Shown here piece by piece: positions 9,422 to 18,444 of a DNA stretch of 64,000 nucleotides. The DNA is taken from the NCBI RefSeq assembly GCF_026153455.1, contig NZ_CP110629.1, positions 1,488,001 to 1,552,000 of the forward strand. Reading direction: 5' to 3'. This DNA comes from Marinimicrobium sp. C6131. GTDB lineage: Bacteria; Pseudomonadota; Gammaproteobacteria; Pseudomonadales; Cellvibrionaceae. The notes under the pieces are model-generated. The model was not told the origin of the DNA and searched no databases. It was given only the letters and a program-made list of their open reading frames with translations. The stretch's first letter is position 1. Every line of letters starts with the position of its first letter. The position numbers were made by a program, and so were the translations under genes.

Positions 9422-11323
9422 TCAGTGGCTCAGCTCCAACAACAGCTTGTTCAACCGCTGCACGTAAGCCGCCGGATCTTCCAACTGGGTGCCCTCGGCC
9501 AGATTGGCCTGGTCGAACAGCACCTTGGCCAGGTCGGCAAAACGCGCTTCATCCGACTCCTGATCCAGTTTCTGCACCAGCGGGTGATCGGGGTTGAGCT
9601 CGAAGCTGGGCTTGGACTCCGGCACCTTCTGCCCGGCCTGCTCCAGGATGCGACGCATCTGGGCGCCCATTTCGTGCTCGGCGACCACCACACAGGCCGG
9701 GGATTCGGTCAGGCGGTGGGTGATGCGCACCTCGGCCACTTCATTCTCCAGTGCTTTCTTGACCCGCTCCAGCAGTGGCTTGAGTGCTTCGGCCTGCTTT
9801 TCCTGAGCCTGCTTTTCGTCTTCGGAATCCAGCTTACCCAGGTCCAGCTCGCCCTTGCCGGCGTCCTGAAACGATTTGCCGTCGTACTCCATCAGATGGC
9901 TCATCAACCACTCGTCAACCCGATCGTACATCAACAGCACTTCGATACCCTTCTTGCGGAAGACTTCCAGGTGCGGGCTGTTTTTGGCGGTATTGAAATT
10001 CTCCGCCGCAATGTAATAGATCTTGTCCTGCCCTTCCTTCATCCGGCTGATGTAGTCGTCCAGAGACTGATCCTGGTCGGGCTTGTCGGTGTGGGTACTG
10101 GCGAAGCGCAGCAACTTGGCGATCTTCTCACGGTTGGCAAAGTCTTCCGCCGGCCCCTCTTTAAGCACCTGACCAAACTCTTTCCAGAATTTGGCGTATT
10201 GTTCCGGCTCATTCCGGGCCATCTTGGACAGCATATCCAGCACCCGCTTGGTCAGCGCGGTGCGCATGGTGTCGATGTTCGGATCCTTCTGCAGAATTTC
10301 CCGCGAGACGTTCAGGGACAGATCATTCGAGTCCACCACGCCTTTGATAAAGCGCAGGTACAGGGGCAGGAACTGCTCGGCGTCGTCCATGATGAAGGTG
10401 CGCTGGACGTAGAGCTTCAGGCCGCGGGCACCGTCACGATTGTACAGGTCAAACGGCGCGTGCTCGGGCACATACAACAGGCTGGTGTAGTCCAGATTGC
10501 CCTCGACCCGGTTGTGACTCCAGGTCAGCGGATCAGCGTAATCGTGGCTGACGTGCTTGTAGAATTCTTTGTACTCTTCGTCACTGATGTCGGAGCGGGA
10601 GCGAGTCCACAAAGCCGTGGCGGTATTGACCACCTCGTCTTCCGGCTCTTTGTCTTTGTCGTCCTCCGAGGTCTGCAGCTTCTGCATGAGCACCGGGATG
10701 TCGATGTGATCGGAGTACTTTTTGATGATCGAGCGCAGTCGCCATTCATCGGCAAATTCATCGGCATCGCCGCGCAGGTGCAGCTCGATGGAGGTACCAC
10801 GCTCGGCCTTCTCAACATTCTCCACACTGAATTCCGCCTCTCCGGCGCTTTCCCAGCGCACCGCTTCGTTGGCTGGCACGCCGGCCTTGCGGGTGGTCAC
10901 CACGACTTTGTCGGCGACGATAAAGGAAGAGTAGAAACCGACCCCGAATTGGCCAATCAGTTTGGAGTCTTTTTTCTGATCACCGGTGAGGTTTTTCAGG
11001 AACTGCGCGGTTCCGGACTTGGCGATGGTACCCAGATGTTCAATGACCTCGTCCCGGGTCATGCCGATGCCGTTGTCGCTGATGGTGAGGGTCTTGGCTT
11101 CTTTGTCGACGCTGACGCGTACTTTGAGCTCGCTGTCGCCTTCGTAGAGGCTGTCGTTTTCCAGGGCTTCGAAGCGCAGTTTGTCCGCCGCGTCGGAGGC
11201 ATTGGAGATGAGCTCACGCAGGAAGATCTCGCGGTTGGAGTAGAGCGAGTGGATCATCAGGTGCAGCAGTTGTTTGGCTTCGGTCTGGAATCCAAGCGTT
11301 TCTTTATGGGCGTCCACGGTCAT
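9422..11323 (-). CDS. htpG: Molecular chaperone HtpG (Hsp90)
   Basis: Cytosolic ATP-dependent Hsp90 chaperone. The 633 residues match the family (E. coli 624). GHKL ATPase motifs are visible: ELISNASDAADKLR, DNGIGM, GQFGVGFYSSF, followed by the middle and C-terminal dimerisation domains. I chose the ATG at 11323 (MTVDAHKETLGFQTEAKQLL) because AGGAG lies 10-11 bases upstream. The open frame to 11347 lacks a ribosome site and adds non-homologous residues. Expression is probably heat-induced through the sigma-32 promoter at 11406-11433. Confidence 0.95.
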   Translation of the reverse strand: MTVDAHKETLGFQTEAKQLLHLMIHSLYSNREIFLRELISNASDAADKLRFEALENDSLYEGDSELKVRVSVDKEAKTLTISDNGIGMTRDEVIEHLGTIAKSGTAQFLKNLTGDQKKDSKLIGQFGVGFYSSFIVADKVVVTTRKAGVPANEAVRWESAGEAEFSVENVEKAERGTSIELHLRGDADEFADEWRLRSIIKKYSDHIDIPVLMQKLQTSEDDKDKEPEDEVVNTATALWTRSRSDISDEEYKEFYKHVSHDYADPLTWSHNRVEGNLDYTSLLYVPEHAPFDLYNRDGARGLKLYVQRTFIMDDAEQFLPLYLRFIKGVVDSNDLSLNVSREILQKDPNIDTMRTALTKRVLDMLSKMARNEPEQYAKFWKEFGQVLKEGPAEDFANREKIAKLLRFASTHTDKPDQDQSLDDYISRMKEGQDKIYYIAAENFNTAKNSPHLEVFRKKGIEVLLMYDRVDEWLMSHLMEYDGKSFQDAGKGELDLGKLDSEDEKQAQEKQAEALKPLLERVKKALENEVAEVRITHRLTESPACVVVAEHEMGAQMRRILEQAGQKVPESKPSFELNPDHPLVQKLDQESDEARFADLAKVLFDQANLAEGTQLEDPAAYVQRLNKLLLELSH

Positions 11324-11405
11324 GGGTGCGTAGCTCCTGTCATACAATTGGCATTAAACACGACTCCCCACCATCACTGGTCGGGGTTTGAATTCTGTGG
11401 GTGGG

Positions 11406-11433
11406 TAATGGGGGCTTTCGGGGGAATATCAAG
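11406..11433 (-). promoter_or_regulatory. Sigma-32 heat-shock promoter of htpG
   Basis: On the minus strand: CTTGATA (11427-11433), a 13-base spacer, then CCCCATTA (11406-11413). The sigma-32 consensus is CTTGAAA-N11-16-CCCCATnT. The predicted start lies near 11398, giving a leader of about 75 bases to the htpG ATG. The match in sequence and spacing is strong and the downstream gene is a classical heat-shock gene. Confidence 0.8.
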
Positions 11434-11450
11434 GGTTGGGGCTTCTACGT

Positions 11451-11508
11451 TACCTGGGGGCAGGTACTCTGGCCAGAGGGCTGCGGGAGGGTATACCCTC
11501 CCGCAGCC
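11451..11508. repeat. Three gapless palindromes between GH3 and htpG
   Basis: Contiguous dyads: TACCTG-GGGG-CAGGTA (11451-11466), CTCTGGCCAGAG (11467-11478) and a perfect 30-base palindrome (11479-11508) with TA at its centre. A fourth hairpin, CAAAGAC-CAACC-GTCTTTG (11524-11542), lies directly next to the GH3 stop codon. The group separates the GH3 gene from the htpG heat-shock promoter and probably ends the GH3 transcript. On the minus strand no T-tract follows; on the plus strand TTTT follows at 11509. Confidence 0.7.
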
Positions 11509-11547
11509 TTTTGATCGAAGTACCAAAGACCAACCGTCTTTGTAAAA

Positions 11548-13992
11548 CTACCCCTTCTCAACACGCACACCCGAAAAAGTAAGCTCCAGCTCGCCTTCGG
11601 TCGCAAGGCTGAAGGGCTCGAGGACGCGGGTGAAGAACTCTTCCGGGGGGAGGACCAGGCCGAAATCCGAGCCGACGTCGGGGAAGCGGTCCAGGGCGAT
11701 GGACAGCGTCTGCCACCCCTGCCCCGCCAAAGCGCGCAGCTCTTCAGTGACCTCCACCTGTGACAGTGCCGACGGACCACAGCCGACGCGCCACTGCACC
11801 GGTGCCGTGGGTGCGCGATCCACCTTCAAGTCCACCACCAGAGCCCCGTTGGCCTTCCAGTAATCCGTCAGCACCTGACGATCCCGGGTCGCCAGCGCCA
11901 TGGCGCCGAAACCATCGCCATTCCAGATCACCTGCCGGGCATCCTCCTGCACCTCACGGTCTACCGCGTTCACCGTGACCGTAGACACCTGCACCTGATT
12001 GCCCTTCATGACCGCCTTGTCGTTCACATGGCCCTCGACCTCCACCCGCCAGGCATCCAGCGGGCGCATCTTGAACAGCGTCCAGACATCCTCGGTGGCG
12101 GGCAGTTGCAGGCCCTCTTCCGACAGATCGTCGCCCAGCGGATCGTCCTGTCCGTACGCCAGACCATAACCATAGGGAAACAGTGGCGCGTAGCCGGGCT
12201 CGCCCATATTCAAAGGGCACTGATCCGGGCGATCGGGCCAGGAGAAACTCAGCTTGCCCTTGACCGGATGACACACCTGACCGTTGGCGTCGGTAAACAG
12301 CACCTCGGCAACGCCACCCCCTTCCGTCCCCGGCTGCCAGATAACCATAAACGCATCGGAGGCGTTCAGCTCGCGGTTCACCCACAGTGGACGACCGGTA
12401 ATAAACAGGGATACCACCGGAATGCCCCGAGCCTTGAGGGACTTGAGCAACGCCCAGTCCCGCGTGTCGCGGGGCCTGTATTGGACATTCTGCACGTCAC
12501 CCTGCATTTCGGCATAGGGGTCTTCTCCGAACAGGACAATGGCCACATCCACGGACTCGTCACACTGGCCGTCCGGGCTGATGAACACCTCGCCCCCCGC
12601 GTCCCGAATGGTGGCCTCAATGCCGGCGCTGACGGTAGTGGCGCCCGGAAAGTCCCGAGCGTCCGTTCCGGTGCCTTGCCAGGTGACCGACCAGCCGCCC
12701 ACCTGTTTACTGATATTGTCGATACCGTCTCCAGCCAAAAGTACCCGCTGTTTTGGGGTGAGCGGGAGTAGCTGATTGCGGTTTTTCAATAGCACCAGCG
12801 ATTCGCGCACCGCCTGACGGGCCACGTCCCGATGTTCTGGGGCACCGATAAGTGACTGACGCCCCGCGAGCGTCCGGCTTGAGGGGCGGCCTCGCTCAAA
12901 CAGGCCGGCGCGCAATTTCACCCGCAGAATTCGCCGCACCGCATCGTCGACACGAGACTGTGGAATAGTGCCATCGCGCACCTGTGCCACGGTATTGTGG
13001 AACAGGGTTTTCCATTCGGGGTGTGGCACCATGTAAATATCGAGCCCGGCATTGATCGCCTGGGGGCAATTCAGCACGTCGGCACTGGGAATGAAGGCGT
13101 GGCCATTCCAGTCCCCCACCACCAGACCATCAAAGCCCATCTGGTCTTTCAGAACACGGGTCAGCAGATGGTAGTGACCGTGGAGCGGTTCCCCGTGCCA
13201 GCTATTGAAAGACGCCATGACGGCCTGCACGCCGGACTCGATCGCACTGAAATAGCCCGCACCGTGAATATCCCGCAAGCGCTCCTCGGAATCGACATTG
13301 TCACCCCTATCTATGCCGTTCACCGTACCACCGTCACCAATAAAGTGTTTGGCGGTGGCAATGACATGTTGCTCATCCAGGCACGCCTCGCCCTGCCCCT
13401 GAAGCCCCCGCACCATCTCGCCGGCATAGGCACGCACCAGCTCCGGGTCTTCCGCCCAGGATTCATAGGTCCGCCCCCAGCGATCGTCTCTGGCCACGGC
13501 AACGGTGGGCGAAAAGTCCCAGTCCAGACCGGTCGCGACAATCTCCCGGGCGGTCGCCTCGCCAATCCGGCGAACCAGTTCGGGATTGTGGGCGGCGCCC
13601 AGCGCGATATTGTGTGGAAACAGGGTCGCCCCCACCAGGTTGCCTACCCCGTGCACCGCGTCGGTTCCCCACATGATGGGAATGGGCAGACGCCCATCCC
13701 GGTCATCCATTGAGGCTTCCCAAAACTGATCAGCCAGGGCGGCCCAGTCACTGGCCTGGGCGTACCGATCATTATTGGGCACGCTGCCGCCGCCGTTGAG
13801 CACAGAGCCCAGGTGGAAGTCCCGAACATCATCCGGGGTTACCTGTTTGATCTCCGGTTGAATCATCTGACCCACCTTCTGCTCGAGGGTCATTCGATGC
13901 AATAGCGCGTCGATACGCTGCTCAATGGCATCATCCTTGGGTAGAGCGCTTTTCAGGCGCGGCCAGGTCACTTGGCGGGAAGCGTTGAACAT
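11548..13992 (-). CDS. Glycoside hydrolase family 3 beta-glucosidase / glucan glucohydrolase
   Basis: Retaining exo-acting beta-glucosidase, likely acting on short beta-glucans or cellodextrins. In 814 residues: GH3 N-terminal barrel (about 20-370) with the nucleophile aspartate D294 in GLVVGDWNGH, the substrate-binding KHFIGDGGT at 215-223, the GH3 C-terminal domain (about 400-610), and an extra C-terminal beta-sandwich seen in the ExoP/Cel3 type of Pseudoalteromonas and Cellvibrio. Unlike many marine homologues it has no signal peptide (MFNASRQVTWPRLKSALP), which suggests a cytoplasmic enzyme acting on imported oligosaccharides; an unusual export route cannot be excluded. Monocistronic, divergent from yjbQ. 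Confidence 0.9.
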   Translation of the reverse strand: MFNASRQVTWPRLKSALPKDDAIEQRIDALLHRMTLEQKVGQMIQPEIKQVTPDDVRDFHLGSVLNGGGSVPNNDRYAQASDWAALADQFWEASMDDRDGRLPIPIMWGTDAVHGVGNLVGATLFPHNIALGAAHNPELVRRIGEATAREIVATGLDWDFSPTVAVARDDRWGRTYESWAEDPELVRAYAGEMVRGLQGQGEACLDEQHVIATAKHFIGDGGTVNGIDRGDNVDSEERLRDIHGAGYFSAIESGVQAVMASFNSWHGEPLHGHYHLLTRVLKDQMGFDGLVVGDWNGHAFIPSADVLNCPQAINAGLDIYMVPHPEWKTLFHNTVAQVRDGTIPQSRVDDAVRRILRVKLRAGLFERGRPSSRTLAGRQSLIGAPEHRDVARQAVRESLVLLKNRNQLLPLTPKQRVLLAGDGIDNISKQVGGWSVTWQGTGTDARDFPGATTVSAGIEATIRDAGGEVFISPDGQCDESVDVAIVLFGEDPYAEMQGDVQNVQYRPRDTRDWALLKSLKARGIPVVSLFITGRPLWVNRELNASDAFMVIWQPGTEGGGVAEVLFTDANGQVCHPVKGKLSFSWPDRPDQCPLNMGEPGYAPLFPYGYGLAYGQDDPLGDDLSEEGLQLPATEDVWTLFKMRPLDAWRVEVEGHVNDKAVMKGNQVQVSTVTVNAVDREVQEDARQVIWNGDGFGAMALATRDRQVLTDYWKANGALVVDLKVDRAPTAPVQWRVGCGPSALSQVEVTEELRALAGQGWQTLSIALDRFPDVGSDFGLVLPPEEFFTRVLEPFSLATEGELELTFSGVRVEKG

Positions 13993-14182
13993 GACGACAG
14001 GGGCTCCGATTATTAAATGGTTTTACGGACTATAAGGTGGGGCATTCTAGCACAGTCGCCAATCCCATAAAGTCGGGGCTGCAAATTCAACAACACCGCG
14101 TTACCCTTTATGACTGCATAACGTCGAGTGCGCCACTTCCGGCGCCGACGTTCTCCACGCGACCGATACAGGCAGATAACCT

Positions 14183-14602
14183 ATGTGGCAACAGACTGAA
14201 TTTCGCCTGCCCCCCAAAAGCCGGGGCTTCCATCTGGTCACTCAGGAGGTGCTCAAAGCGCTGCCCCCGCTGGATCACCTTCGCTGCGGCCTGCTGCACC
14301 TGTTTATCCAGCACACCTCCGCGTCACTGACCATTAACGAGAATGCCGACCCGACCGTGCGAGGCGACCTGGAGCGGCACTTCAACCAGTTTGTCCCCGA
14401 GCGGGCCCCCTACTACGAGCATGACTACGAGGGCGACGACGACATGCCCGCGCACATCAAATGCACCACCATCGGCACCAGTCTGACCATTCCGATTACC
14501 GACGGTCGCCTGAATCTGGGGACCTGGCAAGGCATTTACCTGTGCGAACATCGCAACCGCGCCGGCAGTCGCACTCTGGTCGCCACCCTTCAGGGAGAGT
14601 AA
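14183..14602 (+). CDS. yjbQ: YjbQ family protein (UPF0047)
   Basis: 139-residue member of the YjbQ/UPF0047 family, whose members have weak thiamin-phosphate-synthase activity in vitro; the physiological role is unsettled. Family motifs are LLHLFIQHTSASLTINENADP and the metal-site segment HIKCTTIGTSLTIPI, then GTWQGIYLCEHR near the C-terminus. Start ATG MWQQTEFRLPP. Divergent from the GH3 gene and followed by cbpA after 78 bases. Confidence 0.9.
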   Translation: MWQQTEFRLPPKSRGFHLVTQEVLKALPPLDHLRCGLLHLFIQHTSASLTINENADPTVRGDLERHFNQFVPERAPYYEHDYEGDDDMPAHIKCTTIGTSLTIPITDGRLNLGTWQGIYLCEHRNRAGSRTLVATLQGE

Positions 14603-14610
14603 GTGCCATA

Positions 14611-14639
14611 CTTGATGAATATCAATTTGACCCAATCAT
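14611..14639 (+). promoter_or_regulatory. Possible sigma-32 promoter of cbpA
   Basis: CTTGATG (14611-14617), a 13-base spacer, then CCCAATCAT (14631-14639), near the sigma-32 consensus. The -10-like part also forms the left side of a small hairpin ACCCAATC/GATTGGGT (14630-14657) followed by TTT, so the region could instead be a terminator for yjbQ. The neighbour is a DnaJ-like co-chaperone gene, which supports a stress promoter. Confidence 0.4.
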
Positions 14640-14680
14640 TAAGACGTTAGATTGGGTTTCTGTGATTCGAGAGGTCGCCG

Positions 14681-15655
14681 ATGGAGTACAAGGATTACTA
14701 CAAGACTCTTGGAGTAGAAAGAGGCGCCAGCCAGGACGATATAAAACGTGCCTACCGAAAACTGGCGCGCAAATATCACCCGGATGTCAACAAAGATCCC
14801 GGCGCCGAGGACCAATTCAAGGAGCTTGGAGAAGCCTACGAGGTACTCAAGGACCCGGAAAAACGTGCCGCTTACGATCAACTCGGCAGCAACTGGCGAC
14901 GCGGCCAGGACTTTGAACCGCCCCCGGATTGGGGCCAGGACTTCGATTTTGCCGGCACCGGGCGTCACTACGGCGGTGGCATGGGCAGCGGCGATTTCAG
15001 TGACTTTTTCGAAAACCTGTTCGGCGGTGGTTTTCGCGGTGGAGGCTTCACCCAGAACAGCGGGTTCAGCCAAGGCGGCGGTTTCCGGGCCCGTGGGGAA
15101 GATCAACATGCCCGCATTCAGATCGACCTGGAAGACGCCTTCAGCGGCGCCTCCCGACAGGTCACCCTGCGTAGCCAACAGGTGGATGCCCAGGGACGAA
15201 TCCATGCCGCCCCCCGTACCCTGAACATCAAAATTCCCAAAGGGATAAAACCCGGACAGAATATCCGTCTGGCGGGCCAGGGCTCGCCTGGCCTGGGGGG
15301 TGGGCCCAGTGGCGATCTCTACCTTGAGGTGGAATTCAGGCCCCACCGTTACTTCCGGCTGGACGGGCGAGACCTGTTTCTCGATCTGCCCCTCACTCCC
15401 TGGGAGGCGGCATTGGGCACCAAAGTGAAAATTCCCACGCCCGCCGGCAAAGTCGACCTGAAGATTCCCGAGGCATCCCAGAGCGGCCGCAAACTCCGGC
15501 TCAAAGAGCGCGGGCTGCCCGGCTCTCCGCCGGGGGACCTGTACGTCGAGTTGAGCATTCACACACCCCCCGCTCAAAACGCCGCGACGCGAGCCGCTTA
15601 TGAGCAATTGGCGAAAGCCGCGCCATTCAACCCTCGCCGTCATCTGGAGAGCTGA
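14681..15655 (+). CDS. cbpA: Curved DNA-binding protein / DnaJ-class co-chaperone CbpA
   Basis: Hsp40 co-chaperone that stimulates DnaK and also binds curved DNA in stationary phase. The 324 residues hold a J-domain (1-70) with HPD at 33-35, a Gly/Phe-rich linker (about 85-140), and two C-terminal beta-domains (about 145-310) without the zinc-finger CxxCxGxG repeats of DnaJ; this defines the CbpA/DjlA-like class. The ATG follows GAGAGG. Two bases separate its stop from the cbpM start, so they form one operon. Confidence 0.93.
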   Translation: MEYKDYYKTLGVERGASQDDIKRAYRKLARKYHPDVNKDPGAEDQFKELGEAYEVLKDPEKRAAYDQLGSNWRRGQDFEPPPDWGQDFDFAGTGRHYGGGMGSGDFSDFFENLFGGGFRGGGFTQNSGFSQGGGFRARGEDQHARIQIDLEDAFSGASRQVTLRSQQVDAQGRIHAAPRTLNIKIPKGIKPGQNIRLAGQGSPGLGGGPSGDLYLEVEFRPHRYFRLDGRDLFLDLPLTPWEAALGTKVKIPTPAGKVDLKIPEASQSGRKLRLKERGLPGSPPGDLYVELSIHTPPAQNAATRAAYEQLAKAAPFNPRRHLES

Positions 15656-15657
15656 TT

Positions 15658-15990
15658 ATGCCGGGAGATACACACCGCCTGATGGCAGGCACCGTTCTGG
15701 AAGAAGACGTTGAGTTGACGCTGGGCGAACTCTGTCGGCGCTGCCAGGTGGAGGCCGACTTCGTGGTCGAACTCATTCACGAGGGAGTCATCGATCCGAT
15801 CACTCCTTCGGCGCCGCGCTGGACCTTTCGAGGGCACTGCCTTACCCGCCTGAACCGTGCCCGTCGCCTGCAGCGGGACCTGGGGCTGAACCTCGCCGGC
15901 ATTGCACTGGCACTGGAGCTGCTCGATGAGCGCGAGCGCCTGTACGCCGAGCTGGCCCGCTGGCAGCGGGCGGATCGCGAAACAGAGTAG
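15658..15990 (+). CDS. cbpM: Chaperone modulatory protein CbpM
   Basis: Small regulator that binds the J-domain of CbpA and blocks its co-chaperone and DNA-binding activity. It has 110 residues with MerR-like helix features: LGELCRRCQVEADFVVELIHEGVI, then a helix LTRLNRARRLQRDLGLNLAGIALALELL. E. coli CbpM is 101 residues. It starts two bases after cbpA stops. No obvious terminator before the convergent channel gene. Confidence 0.9.
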   Translation: MPGDTHRLMAGTVLEEDVELTLGELCRRCQVEADFVVELIHEGVIDPITPSAPRWTFRGHCLTRLNRARRLQRDLGLNLAGIALALELLDERERLYAELARWQRADRETE

Positions 15991-16043
15991 TACGGCGGCG
16001 CTTGTGTGGCGGCTGAAAGTTACAGAATTAGCCGCATGGACCA

Positions 16044-16835
16044 CTAGTCGTCCTTGTCCCTACGGTTTTTCTGCATGGCTTCACTGAATGCCGCCGCCAT
16101 GATTCCCGTCGGCATGGCGATGATGCCGATACCCGACAGTGCCGTCAGCGCCGCAAAAAACCGCCCGAGCCCGGTCACGGGATACACGTCGCCGTAACCC
16201 ACTGTGGTCAAGGTGGCCACCGACCACCACATGGAGCGAAGCACACTGCCGAAGGCCTCCGGCTGCACCCCGCCCTCCAACAGGTACAACATGATGGACG
16301 AGGCCAGTAGCACCAAAAACGCCAACCCGAAACTGACGTAGAGCTCAAACTGACGCAGCCGGACCGCATGCCCCAACTCCCGCAGCGCTTTGGAGAAACG
16401 CCCCAGCCTCGCCAGACGCAAGATCCGCAGCACCCGGATCAGACGCATGAACAGAGCCTCCATGCCCACCAACCCCAAAAACAGTGGCAAAATGGCCAGC
16501 AGGTCGACCACCGCGGCAAAGCTGCCCAGATAGCGAAGGCGGCCCCACACCGGGTGGGCATATTGGACGTTCTCCACTGCCACCCAGGCTCGAATCAGGT
16601 ATTCCAGCAGAAAAACCGCGCCCACCACCCACTCGAAAGCGACAAACCATGGCTCCCGCCCTACCCGGATGGCGGGCTCGGTTTCCAGCAACGCCACCAA
16701 CACCGCCACTATGATCAGCGCACAGATCCATCGGTTGGCCGGGGAAAGCCCCTGATCGGGCCAGGCGCCCGGCTCCAACTGCCGGTACAGCCGGGCGCGC
16801 CAGGGATGTTTTGCGGAGGATGACGAGTGAACCAT
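16044..16835 (-). CDS. Voltage-gated potassium channel (Kv-type ion transporter)
   Basis: Inner-membrane cation channel, 263 residues with six predicted transmembrane helices. The S4 voltage sensor is plain: arginines at every third position from R131 to R146 within RLIRVLRILRLARLGRF. The selectivity filter TTVGYGD is at 210-216. The layout matches bacterial Kv channels such as KvAP/Kch-like proteins, without an RCK domain. I chose the ATG at 16835 (MVHSSSSAKHPWR) since the longer frame would overlap rluA and has only an Arg-rich antisense leader. Ion specificity is inferred from the filter. Confidence 0.88.
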   Translation of the reverse strand: MVHSSSSAKHPWRARLYRQLEPGAWPDQGLSPANRWICALIIVAVLVALLETEPAIRVGREPWFVAFEWVVGAVFLLEYLIRAWVAVENVQYAHPVWGRLRYLGSFAAVVDLLAILPLFLGLVGMEALFMRLIRVLRILRLARLGRFSKALRELGHAVRLRQFELYVSFGLAFLVLLASSIMLYLLEGGVQPEAFGSVLRSMWWSVATLTTVGYGDVYPVTGLGRFFAALTALSGIGIIAMPTGIMAAAFSEAMQKNRRDKDD

Positions 16836-16845
16836 GAATAGGCTC

Positions 16846-17517
16846 CTAAAACGGTACGACCGACTCATAAGAGACGGCTTCACCCGACTCCGGGTGGGCA
16901 AAGCTGAGCGTCGAGGCGTGCAGCAGCAGACGCGGCGCCTGCTGACGTACCGCCTCCGGCGCGTAGAACTCACACCCCAGTATGGGGTGTCCCAGCTCGG
17001 CGCAATGCAGGCGCAACTGGTGCGAACGCCCGGTCACCGGAAACAGTGCCAGGCGTGTGGTATTGCGCCCAGAATCACGGGAGAGGACCCGGTAATGGGT
17101 CAGTGCCGGCTTGCCGTCCTCAGCCACCTTGCTCCGTGGGCGCCGCTCCGGGTCGGGGGCAATCGGCCACTCCATGACGCCCCGATCTTCCAGTACCCAG
17201 CCGTGTACTACCGCCGTATAGGTTTTCTTCACGGTACGAGCCTGAAATTGACGACTGAGGTTGGACAGGCTGGCTTTGGTGAGAGGAATCACCAACAGTC
17301 CGGAGGTGTCGAAATCCAACCGATGAACGGCGTGAACATCCGGGTAAGTCTCCCGCAGCCGGGCGATGACACTGTCCCGATTGGCCGGATGGCGGCCGGG
17401 AACGGTCAACAACCGGGTCGGCTTGTCCACCACCACAAAGCTGCTCTCCTGACGTACAATGCCTACGGCCTCGCCGCAGGCAGGCAGAACAGTCAGTTGA
17501 TCCATCGAAGAAGACAT
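16846..17517 (-). CDS. rluA: RluA-family RNA pseudouridine synthase
   Basis: Isomerises uridine to pseudouridine in RNA; RluA itself modifies 23S rRNA U746 and tRNA U32. The 223-residue length fits RluA (219 in E. coli) rather than the longer RluC/RluD with an S4 domain. Motif HRLDFDTSGLL at 65-75 contains the catalytic aspartate D68; VTGRSHQLRLH lies further on. Start chosen at ATG 17517 (MSSSMDQLTVL); a second ATG at 17505 is possible. It ends 10 bases before the channel gene start, so the two may be co-transcribed. Confidence 0.88.
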   Translation of the reverse strand: MSSSMDQLTVLPACGEAVGIVRQESSFVVVDKPTRLLTVPGRHPANRDSVIARLRETYPDVHAVHRLDFDTSGLLVIPLTKASLSNLSRQFQARTVKKTYTAVVHGWVLEDRGVMEWPIAPDPERRPRSKVAEDGKPALTHYRVLSRDSGRNTTRLALFPVTGRSHQLRLHCAELGHPILGCEFYAPEAVRQQAPRLLLHASTLSFAHPESGEAVSYESVVPF

Positions 17518-17553
17518 AGTACGACTCGCAAAAAACGACAATGAGGCCGACAC

Positions 17554-17784
17554 ATGAGTGCCCGTGAAGAAGACCAAGACCCCAATAAAAAACCCAGCCT
17601 GTTTCAGGTCATCATCAGCACCCTGGCCGCCGCCTTTGGTGTGCAAAGCAGCAAGAACCGCGAGCGGGACTTCAAGCACGGCAGCATTGCCGCCTACATC
17701 ATTTCCGGGGTGTTGTTCACCGCGATCTTTATCCTGATCATTGTGTTCGTGGTTCGACTGGTGCTCTCCCAAGCGGGGCAGTAA
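17554..17784 (+). CDS. DUF2970 small membrane protein
   Basis: 76-residue protein of the DUF2970 family. The N-terminal half carries the family motif PSLFQVIISTLAAAFGVQSSKNRERDF; the C-terminal half is a transmembrane helix (about 45-72, YIISGVLFTAIFILIIVFVV). Function unknown. Divergent from rluA (36 bases) and converging with the MarR gene at 17790. Confidence 0.85.
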   Translation: MSAREEDQDPNKKPSLFQVIISTLAAAFGVQSSKNRERDFKHGSIAAYIISGVLFTAIFILIIVFVVRLVLSQAGQ

Positions 17785-17789
17785 GCCAC

Positions 17790-18272
17790 TTAAACGTGCT
17801 TCCAGAGTTGCGTGCTATCGATATCAACGGCCTTTAACAGCTTCTGGATATTACCTTTGAACGCCCGCAGTTCCGTCGGGTGTAACTGATTCAGAAACCG
17901 ATTCTGATGCGCGACGGCAAGTTCGTTGAGCGTTTCGACCAGGGCGTGACCGGAGCGGGTAAGGTGAACCTTCACGGAGCGACGGTCCAGTCCGTCGTGC
18001 TCGCGTTGCACCAGTTGCTTGGCTTCCAGTCGATCCAACAGCCGGGTGACCGCCGACCGATCCACCGCAATATGGTCGGCGATCTGGGCCGGAGTGGTGG
18101 CCAGCTCATGAAACAGCACGTTGAGGATCATCCATTGAGGCCAACTGACCTCATGCTCGGTCAGGGCGTCATTGAACGCCTCCCGCATCTGGCTGGCCAG
18201 GCGGTTGATCCAGAAAGTGAAACTGTTGTGCAGGTGCAGACCTTTGGTGGCCGCTCGATCAGAACCCAGCAT
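17790..18272 (-). CDS. MarR family transcriptional regulator
   Basis: Winged-helix DNA-binding repressor, 160 residues. N-terminal dimerisation helix (HNSFTFWINRLASQMREAF), then the wHTH: TPAQIADHIAVDRSAVTRLLDRLEAKQLVQRE with the wing DGLDRRSVKVHLT. Start chosen at ATG 18272, preceded by CGAGGG 5-6 bases upstream; the longer frame to 18338 has no ribosome site. Ligand and targets unknown. The gene for a 45-residue membrane peptide lies just upstream on the same strand. Confidence 0.88.
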   Translation of the reverse strand: MLGSDRAATKGLHLHNSFTFWINRLASQMREAFNDALTEHEVSWPQWMILNVLFHELATTPAQIADHIAVDRSAVTRLLDRLEAKQLVQREHDGLDRRSVKVHLTRSGHALVETLNELAVAHQNRFLNQLHPTELRAFKGNIQKLLKAVDIDSTQLWKHV

Positions 18273-18444
18273 AATTCCCTCGCAATGACATCGGACAGGC
18301 ATTGAGGGAATCCTGCCAGACATTAATTGACAACGCAATTATTTCAATGCAAGGCGTCTGGTAACCGGGGGATTGGGAGCTACGGGGCGTTTCGGGAGCC
18401 CTATCAACCCGGCACCCCATAGGGGGTACCGGTCAGGTCCCCGC

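Noticed and set aside
9425..11545. 706-codon open frame on the plus strand opposite htpG
   Set aside because: It is a GC-skew shadow; HtpG on the other strand has clear ATPase motifs and a promoter.
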